A DNA stretch of 32,424 nucleotides from Chitinophagales bacterium (GTDB lineage Bacteria; Bacteroidota; Bacteroidia; Chitinophagales; UBA2359): the NCBI GenBank assembly GCA_020629335.1, contig JAHDDN010000011.1:1-32424 (forward strand), written 5' to 3'. The notes under the pieces were generated by a model. It saw nothing but the letters and a program-made list of their open reading frames with translations, was not told the origin of the DNA and did no database searches. Each line of letters opens with the position of its first letter. Positions within the stretch are counted from its first letter, which is position 1. Below, piece by piece: positions 26,797-32,424 of the stretch. The translations under genes were made by a program, and so were the position numbers.

Positions 26797-27270
26797 ATGG
26801 AATTTTTAAAAACGTATAGCCCTCTCTTTCTAATTGTATTATTAGCCGGGATGTTTTATAAGGATGTATATCCCAAATTGCCTAAGTTAAAATTAGAGAA
26901 GGCGAGTCGTTATGATCGGAATGGTGCTAGTTCGCGTGGTTTTTATGATCGATCTTGGACTGGCTGTAAAAATTGTGATGATTATAGGGTGAGGAGAAAA
27001 CCCGTAACTAACAGCACTACTACAAGCAATAATAATAAAGATGTTGGGCCTAAGCCACCTACTTCGGCTGCGGCGCGTCGTTATGCGAGTATGGGAGAGA
27101 GTGTTGCTTATAAGTATTGTCTTTGTTGTAAGAAGAAGGGCAAAAAGGCGGATAGGTGTAAAAAGGCGATTAAGAATAAGTTGAAGTGTAGGAAGAGAGA
27201 GATCAGAGAGACCTATTATCAAGATGTATTTATGGGGGCTTTCGAAGATAGAATAAAGGCATGTGAATAA
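26797..27270 (+). CDS. Unrecognised membrane-anchored protein with four-Cys C-terminal domain
   Basis: The ATG at 26797 gives 157 residues; a GTG directly before it is less likely. Residues about 5-20 (KTYSPLFLIVLLAGMFY) form one membrane segment or uncleaved signal. A variable polar middle contains CKNC and an Asn/Thr tract. The C-terminal 65 residues have the pattern YCLC, ten residues, Cys, 34 residues, Cys, with FMGAF between. The next gene ends with the same pattern and identical last spacing, so the two share a domain. I know no function for it. The net charge is strongly basic. It is the first gene of a likely three-gene operon. Confidence 0.6.
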   Translation: MEFLKTYSPLFLIVLLAGMFYKDVYPKLPKLKLEKASRYDRNGASSRGFYDRSWTGCKNCDDYRVRRKPVTNSTTTSNNNKDVGPKPPTSAAARRYASMGESVAYKYCLCCKKKGKKADRCKKAIKNKLKCRKREIRETYYQDVFMGAFEDRIKACE

Positions 27271-27336
27271 TTTTGGCCTGCTTTTAGTCAGTTAATGTTA
27301 GCTAGTTAACTCAAAAATGTTAAAAAAGGATTTTTT

Positions 27337-28302
27337 ATGAAAAAATGGCTGCCATTATTTATAATAAGCACAATCATTCTTAGTTTTGTGGGCTGTATTT
27401 ATCCAGGTCATTCTAATAAGGAGGTGGACACAGGCGAACAGTTTTATGATGGGCGTCTGGTACGTACTATTGGGGATTATGGTAGGCCGTCTACTTATCG
27501 TGCTAAGAGTGAAAAGATGAATCGTTCGGAGGAAGAATCATCAGTGGAGGATCGTTATAGACGAGATCGTTCGGGCTATGGTGGTGGAGAGTCGAGCTAT
27601 GTGGAGGATCGTGAAGAGGAGTATAATCGCTATGAGCGGGATCGTTCGCATTATGAGGGGAATTCGACCTATATTTCTGGAGATAGTCGGGAGGAGCAAG
27701 AAGAGGATTGTAGGAAGACTAAGCGCAAGAAGGCCAAGAAAGAAAGATCAGAAAAGAATCGTAGTAGTAAGAGTGAGTACGGTAGTTATGATGAGTACAA
27801 GGCTGCTCAAAGGGCTCGTAAATCTGATAATTCTTCCAGTCGTAAAGAGCGAGATCGTTCGGGTGGGGCTTATTATTATGAAGAGGAAAGTCGCTCTAAT
27901 GATTATTATGTAGATAGAAGTCTTTCTGATGATTACTATGCAGATAGTGGAAGGGGTGATTCTTATGGAAGCTATGGTTATCAGCCATCTCGATATTCAG
28001 CGGATAATGGAGATAGTAGGAGAGATAGAGGAGCGGAGCGTTTCGAGTACGATGATAAGATGGAGAGCTTAGACAAAAAAATGGACAAGACGAGAACAGA
28101 AGGAGAGCGTAAATTACAGCGTCGTGCGACGATGTTAGCCGATAGATATTGCTCTTGTGATCGCAAAAGAAAAGAAAGTAATGTTATTAAATGTCAAGAC
28201 ACCATCTTAGATGAAGTATATCGAATCAGTGATGGTATTAGGGATCAGTTCTTCCGAGCAGCTTTTAATGGGATGTTTAAGAAGGCGGTTTTGGATTGTT
28301 AA
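27337..28302 (+). CDS. Unrecognised lipoprotein with low-complexity body and four-Cys C-terminal domain
   Basis: The 321-residue protein begins with a lipoprotein signal (MKKWLPLFIISTIILSFVGC, Cys20). Residues about 40-245 are low-complexity, rich in Arg, Ser, Tyr, Asp and Glu, with recurrent YERDRS, RYRRDRS and KERDRS units and an SYGSYGYQPSRYS tract. The last 65 residues repeat the domain of the preceding gene: YCSC, 11 residues, Cys, 34 residues, Cys, with FNGMF before the end. The body looks disordered and could span the envelope or bind a polyanion; that is inference. It lies 66 bases after the first Cys-domain gene and 10 bases before the FKBP gene. Confidence 0.62.
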   Translation: MKKWLPLFIISTIILSFVGCIYPGHSNKEVDTGEQFYDGRLVRTIGDYGRPSTYRAKSEKMNRSEEESSVEDRYRRDRSGYGGGESSYVEDREEEYNRYERDRSHYEGNSTYISGDSREEQEEDCRKTKRKKAKKERSEKNRSSKSEYGSYDEYKAAQRARKSDNSSSRKERDRSGGAYYYEEESRSNDYYVDRSLSDDYYADSGRGDSYGSYGYQPSRYSADNGDSRRDRGAERFEYDDKMESLDKKMDKTRTEGERKLQRRATMLADRYCSCDRKRKESNVIKCQDTILDEVYRISDGIRDQFFRAAFNGMFKKAVLDC

Positions 28303-28312
28303 AAATGTGTTA

Positions 28313-29050
28313 ATGAATAGATTTTTTGTTTATTTGGTTTTTAGCTGCTTAATAAGCAGCTTCCTTTTTTCTGCTTGTACGGATAATACTACTACTAAAA
28401 CAGTAAATACAAGCGATAAGAAAAAGACATCTACTCAAACTAAGTCTACTGTTAAGCTGGATACAGATAAGGATAAGGCTAGTTATGGGGTGGGGGTATC
28501 AATAGGACGTAGAGTAAGCAGTACTCCCTATCTTGAATTCTTAGATGTTGATATTATAATGGAAGGAATAAGGGATATTGTTTCTAACAGTAAAGTGTTG
28601 ATTACAGACACCGAATATTTAGCTGCAATGAATTCTTATACAGAGCAAGTAAAGGCGGAAATAAAGGTTAATAATATACAAGCAAGTGCTGATTTTTTTG
28701 CTCAAAATAAAAATAGAAAAGGTATTACAACTCTATCTAATGGATTGCAGTATGAAGTTCTTCAAAAAGGTGAAGGGGCTAAACCAACATCAGAGGATAA
28801 AGTGCTAATGCACAATATTACCAAAAACTTAGAGGGTGAAACACTTTATAGTACATATGATAAGAATCCTCAAGTTTTATATTTAAATAAAACTATCCCA
28901 GCATTTCAACAAGCATTATTAATGATGTCTCCTAAATCAAGATATCGTATATATGTTCCTTATGATCTAGCTTATGGAGAAAAAGGATACCATCAAATAG
29001 AACCTTATGAAGCAGTAATTTTTGAATTAGAATTATTGTCTATTAACTAA
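28313..29050 (+). CDS. FKBP-type peptidyl-prolyl isomerase lipoprotein
   Basis: I start at the ATG at 28313, ten bases past the previous stop; the open frame begins further upstream but inside the preceding gene. The 245-residue protein has a lipoprotein signal (FLFSAC). An FKBP N-terminal dimerisation region follows (DKASYGVGVSIGRRV to NIQASADFFAQN), then an FKBP domain from GLQYEVLQKGEGAKPTSED to VIFELELLSIN. The domain looks altered at the active site: the usual FDSSYDR is YSTYDK, and the usual VIPGW is TIPAF, which replaces the conserved Trp. It may bind prolyl substrates weakly or act only as a chaperone. It is probably the third gene of the Cys-domain operon. Confidence 0.85.
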   Translation: MNRFFVYLVFSCLISSFLFSACTDNTTTKTVNTSDKKKTSTQTKSTVKLDTDKDKASYGVGVSIGRRVSSTPYLEFLDVDIIMEGIRDIVSNSKVLITDTEYLAAMNSYTEQVKAEIKVNNIQASADFFAQNKNRKGITTLSNGLQYEVLQKGEGAKPTSEDKVLMHNITKNLEGETLYSTYDKNPQVLYLNKTIPAFQQALLMMSPKSRYRIYVPYDLAYGEKGYHQIEPYEAVIFELELLSIN

Positions 29051-29085
29051 GGCAATTCATCTTATTTCTCATTTCTTTATTTATG

Positions 29086-29232
29086 GCGTGCCCCTTCGGG
29101 TCGGGCTGTCCGCTCTCATGCGGCTATGTGCCTGCTACTACGCTAAGTGATACTTGTCTCTAAGGAGCCTGCGTATCACTAAGCTCCATAAGCAGTCCCA
29201 CTAACGCCACATACCGCTTCCATCCCTCACGC
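29086..29232 (-). repeat. Structured interspersed element, copy 7 (minimal form)
   Basis: This is the shortest copy. On the plus strand the terminal stem is GCGTG (29086-29090) with CACGC (29228-29232), replacing GGCTT with AAGCC of the other six copies while keeping all five pairs. The variable arm P2 is reduced to CCC-TTC-GGG. Helix P6 is a perfect 8-bp pair, AGTGATAC (29146-29153) with GTATCACT (29173-29180). The apical hairpin is CTC-TAAG-GAG instead of GCC/GGC. It lies 35 bases past the FKBP stop. Confidence 0.88.
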
Positions 29233-30285
29233 ATTTTTTTCTCACTCCTATCTTATTGATTTTATCCTTATTTAATTGCTGGATAGAATATTCTATTTCC
29301 TCAATATCTATTCATTGAATTTTTATGAATTGTCTAATATAGTTGACGTTTTAAAGATTTTGGTTTTTAGGCCAAAAAAATAAAGTCGATTTAGAAAAAT
29401 AATTGATTATCACTCCAACATAAGTTTATTAAAACAAAATGGCTGTTATATATTGTTGAGAATGATACATTTTTTCGATAAAAAAATATATTGAAAAAAA
29501 GTAAAAAAAGCAGGAAGTTTTAAAAATAGCTTGTTAATTAATGATAAAAAAATAAATTTACAATTTACTGTAGGTCAATGTTTTTTGTTTTTGTATTTGT
29601 TTTTTAACTGAGATATTTAACCCATGCCGCATGTGTTTTTTAGCGGAAACACCTATTATTTGTATTTGGACAAATAAACTTTAATTCGGACTTTTGTATA
29701 TGTTGTTTTATGCAAAAAGGAATTGCTTGAATAGCATCAAATAAATTGACATTTAGCGTGTATTTTACATATGTAGGTAAGCTATTAGTCATTTTATTTG
29801 AAATCTGGGGAAAAATGGAAAAAATATTGCTTTCAGAGCAAATAAGTTATGAAATATTAACTATATTTGCCCCTACTTTAGTTGCAACTTTTTATTGTTT
29901 AAACAGGAAATTAATGATAGATTTTATGAAAGCAAGCTTAAATTTGCTTTTCCTTCCCTTTATCTACTCTAATAGAGTGGATTTACGTACGTATACAATA
30001 AATTAAAGAAAGATTGAGATTCAAACACTTAGTTAATATAAAAGCTTCCCAGACTTTTATATTTGACTTTCAAGCAGTCCCGATTAAATATTAAGCAAGC
30101 ATTAAACTATACATTGAATTAGTATGGCTGAGCTGTGTTTATGAATGGAGTATGTTCTAAACAACTTCTTGAAAAATCAAAAACGTGGTATTAAAGCTAC
30201 TTTATATAGTATGAAAAATTGAATTCAAACATTTATTTAAAAAATTAAAACAAAATTGTTCACCTTAATTAAAAAAATGAAACAA
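29233..30285. other. AT-rich stretch without a recognisable gene
   Basis: About 1050 bases follow repeat copy 7 with very high AT content and many A and T runs. I found no convincing gene: the longest frame (29746-30006, plus) starts at TTG and has no recognisable domain. TATATTTG at 29862-29869 and again at 30058-30065 matches the -7 consensus, but without a -33 box at the right distance. A 10-bp hairpin is at 30035-30063. The region may hold promoters or a leader for the next genes, or be decayed sequence. Confidence 0.5.
30035..30063. other. Perfect 10-bp AT-rich inverted repeat
   Basis: AATATAAAAG (30035-30044) and CTTTTATATT (30054-30063) are exact complements around the 9-base loop CTTCCCAGA. 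It is too AT-rich for a usual terminator and could be an operator or a leader hairpin; its role is unknown. Confidence 0.4.
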
Positions 30286-30714
30286 ATGAAAAAACAACTC
30301 ATGTTTTTAGCATCATGCTTGGTCGTGATGCTATTTGCTGTTTCAGTTGAAGCGCAGATTAGTCCACTTCAAGATAATGGGACTAAAACGGCTGAGCCTG
30401 CGGCAGTTCAAAAAAATAAGCAAAATACTAAAGTGTATGTTGCTACCAATGGAGCAGTTCAAGAAATGACTGTTGAAGATTATGAAAACCAAGGAGGTAT
30501 TCAAACAGAACCAGTTACTTGGGCAGATTTATCAAGCGATCAGTTTGATGCTATCAAAGGAAAACTGTTAGGCCCAAGCTTGGCAGATGATACACCAGCT
30601 TACCAAAAAGAAGAAATGGCGTATTATGTAGAAAGCTTGATTGCATCAGGCTTGTTGACCACTTCAGCAGAAGTTGATCAAGCGCAGGCAAATCTTGATG
30701 CTCTCAATCAGTAG
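30286..30714 (+). CDS. Small secreted protein of unknown function
   Basis: I start at the ATG at 30286 (MKKQLMFLASCLVVMLFAVSVEAQ), which gives a standard signal peptide; an ATG three codons upstream and a TTG further up are possible. The mature part of about 118 residues is polar. It contains NTKVYVATNGAVQEMTVEDY and ends in an acidic, probably helical segment (YYVESLIASGLLTTSAEV). No known domain was recognised. It lies 50 bases before a large secreted protein on the same strand and could be its partner or a co-transcribed surface protein; this is inferred from position only. Confidence 0.65.
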   Translation: MKKQLMFLASCLVVMLFAVSVEAQISPLQDNGTKTAEPAAVQKNKQNTKVYVATNGAVQEMTVEDYENQGGIQTEPVTWADLSSDQFDAIKGKLLGPSLADDTPAYQKEEMAYYVESLIASGLLTTSAEVDQAQANLDALNQ

Positions 30715-30764
30715 ATTAAGATTTTAATACTAAAATTATTTAATAAAAAAGCGTAAAAATCTTT

Positions 30765-32424
30765 ATGATGAAAAAAAACCTTTTAAGAGATTGGAGAGCC
30801 TGGCCAAGTAGCGTTTTAGCTGCTTTGCTTTGCGTCTTTAGTTTCAGCACTGCTAATGCGCAGTGTGATTTCACAAATGCAACGAATCCTTCTGAGTGTC
30901 ATGAGGTGCAGTTGAGATTGCAAGATATTACCTACCTAGTCACACCACTTATAGAAGACGTTTTAGGTAATGTTCAGGTGCCATTACCTCCTCCATTGGA
31001 TATTTGTCTTACAGGTGCTGATGTAGGAGCATTTGGCATTGGAAGTATGGAGTTCACTATCAATGTAGATGGTACTTGGCTCGTATTTGATGTGCCTGAT
31101 ATTTGTGGTGTAGATGGATTGCAAGGCCCGTTTAACCCATTTGGAGGTCCAGGTGTAGGAGATATTATTCTTTCCACATTCACCCTATCACCAGGTCAAA
31201 CATCATATTCTATCCCAGGCTTTGCATGGGAAGATGATTGTGGTGATCGTTTGGTTTATGATGACGATTTAGCAGGTTGTCTTTTAGATGATCCAATAAC
31301 AGGTGCTTTAGTAGGTGCAGATGATGGATTGGCTACGGGACCATTCGCAATTACTGCAGCAGACTTAACTGCAGGTTTCGGTACAATTGATTTTGGCTTT
31401 GTTCAAATCAATTATACAGTGGAGTGTGTAGAGCAGCCTTGTGCGGAAGCATGTAATGCAGGCACAATTGCACCTACACCTGAATTTGTATGTGCAGGAG
31501 AGACATTTGATATATGTCTTTTAGACGCAGGAGATGTTTCATTCCCTGAGTTTGATCCTACATTACCAACAGGAGTTGGGGTGTTTGAATGGAACTTTGG
31601 TTTACCAGCTACTGTACCTTTTAGTGGTTATGGACCATTTGGAGATCCAGATCAAGGTGTGAATGTACCTAACTTTGGTGCAATCTTCTTTGAGGAATCA
31701 GTGAATTATGCTGCTGGAGGTGAAGTTGGTTGTATCACTATAGATTATTCAGATGCTGCCGTATTCACTTTTGGTGGTCCAATAGCAATTGATGCTGCGG
31801 GTACTCCACAGGTTATATTCGGTACAAATGCTGAGTTTGTAGTACAAGGTACCATTTATGGTGCTGGAGGTTTCTTTGGTTTCCCTGGCTTTGGCTTAGA
31901 CCCACAGGGAGATTTAACTTTCTTAGATGTAAATGGTAATGCCGTTTGTCAAGATGTAACAAACTTCCAATCATTTGTATTATTAGACCCAATGGATGTT
32001 TTCTGGATAGAAGACTATCAATGTAATAATGATAATTCTGATGATACCAATGCATCAGCTACTGTAACGATTCCTGGAGCCAATATTACAGGTGGTTTGC
32101 CAGGTTTTGATCCAATAAACGAATTTTACTTTGTAACAAGTGGTACAGGAATCTATGCTCCTATCGATTTAGATGGTGATGGCTTCCTTAATGATCCGTT
32201 TGATTTTGGAAACATTCCAGGTTTTGGATTCTTAGGCCCTATTTTAGCTGCGGGCGATGACTTTTCATTTGCAGTGGTAGAAGATCAGGCTTGGTCTCTT
32301 GAAATTTGTGATGAAGCAGGATGTTGTGTGTCTTTATCAGGTATGTTCGATCTTCCAGAGCCAGAATTCACTGGTTTAAACAGTCAGTACTGTGTGGAAG
32401 ATCCACCAAACTACATCTATGACG
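30765..32424 (+). CDS. Large secreted protein, 3' end beyond the window
   Basis: An open frame runs from ATGATG (30765-30770) to the end of the window, 553 codons without a stop. The N-terminus MMKKNLLRDWRAWPSSVLAA, a hydrophobic stretch and STANAQ make a signal peptide. The mature part is acidic and Gly-, Phe- and Pro-rich, with spaced Cys residues and a recurring pattern of FxFGGP, GFPGFGLDP, GGLPGFDP and GNIPGFGF. It resembles the start of large T9SS-exported surface proteins, but the C-terminal sorting domain, if present, is outside the window. A short DLDGDGFLNDP segment could bind calcium. No enzyme domain was seen. Confidence 0.8.
   Translation, partial: MMKKNLLRDWRAWPSSVLAALLCVFSFSTANAQCDFTNATNPSECHEVQLRLQDITYLVTPLIEDVLGNVQVPLPPPLDICLTGADVGAFGIGSMEFTINVDGTWLVFDVPDICGVDGLQGPFNPFGGPGVGDIILSTFTLSPGQTSYSIPGFAWEDDCGDRLVYDDDLAGCLLDDPITGALVGADDGLATGPFAITAADLTAGFGTIDFGFVQINYTVECVEQPCAEACNAGTIAPTPEFVCAGETFDICLLDAGDVSFPEFDPTLPTGVGVFEWNFGLPATVPFSGYGPFGDPDQGVNVPNFGAIFFEESVNYAAGGEVGCITIDYSDAAVFTFGGPIAIDAAGTPQVIFGTNAEFVVQGTIYGAGGFFGFPGFGLDPQGDLTFLDVNGNAVCQDVTNFQSFVLLDPMDVFWIEDYQCNNDNSDDTNASATVTIPGANITGGLPGFDPINEFYFVTSGTGIYAPIDLDGDGFLNDPFDFGNIPGFGFLGPILAAGDDFSFAVVEDQAWSLEICDEAGCCVSLSGMFDLPEPEFTGLNSQYCVEDPPNYIYD

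Noticed and set aside
3032..29232. Integron attC sites or CRISPR repeats as an explanation for the seven copies
   Set aside because: There are no R'/R'' integron core sites, no integrase, and each copy is separated by several kilobases of ordinary genes. There is no regular repeat-spacer pattern and no cas gene.
3032..29232. Insertion sequence or REP/RAYT mobilisation
   Set aside because: No transposase or RAYT gene is in the window, copies are too short to encode one, most lack flanking duplications, and the terminal stem varies in sequence. A trans-mobilised non-autonomous element cannot be excluded, so this is kept only as an alternative.
29746..30006. Plus-strand frame of 86 codons in the AT-rich gap
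   Set aside because: It starts at TTG, has no recognisable domain, and an open frame of this size is expected by chance in such AT-rich DNA.

Overview
The window looks like a chromosome segment of a Bacteroidota bacterium, probably from or near the Saprospiria. It is AT-rich. Two proteins end in type IX secretion (T9SS) type A sorting domains and one ends in a type B (gliding-associated) domain. Rho carries the lysine/glutamate-rich insert seen in Bacteroidota. A promoter of the Bacteroidota form TTTG-N20-TAnnTTTG lies upstream of rho. No rRNA, tRNA, CRISPR array, transposase or phage gene was seen.

Layout. Positions 1-2970 hold housekeeping genes: trmB, a small CxxC metal-binding protein, a family III CoA-transferase and an RDD membrane protein. 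Positions 3.6-9.3 kb are one 1902-residue secreted T9SS protein. Positions 9.7-12.4 kb hold a secreted cytochrome c/copper type II monooxygenase fusion with a T9SS tail, and a TlpA-like lipoprotein. Positions 12.5-20.7 kb form a surface-polysaccharide region: a Wzy/WaaL-like ligase or polymerase, an FkbM methyltransferase, a Wzz-like protein, a Wzx-like flippase and a GT4 glycosyltransferase. It is interrupted by an NlpC/P60 hydrolase and a basic low-complexity protein that share a GRTI-type motif. Positions 21.1-26.1 kb carry a T9SS type B protein, riboflavin synthase (ribE) and rho. Positions 26.8-29.05 kb carry a likely operon of two unrecognised proteins that share a four-cysteine C-terminal domain, followed by an FKBP lipoprotein. 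About 1 kb without a recognisable gene follows. The window ends in a small secreted protein and a large secreted protein that runs off the edge.

The most unusual feature is an interspersed element of about 145-240 bp, present in seven intergenic copies starting at 3032, 9325, 11593, 17804, 20805, 26286 and 29086, in both orientations. Aligned by eye, the copies have conserved blocks plus at least four helices in which sequence changes between copies while pairing is kept. One arm has an entirely different palindrome in most copies, from 3 to 24 bp of stem. This covariation points to a selected nucleic-acid structure, either a structured RNA or a hairpin-mobilised non-autonomous element, rather than a coding repeat. 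I do not recognise it as a named family. All copies lie at apparent transcription-unit boundaries and none inside a likely operon.
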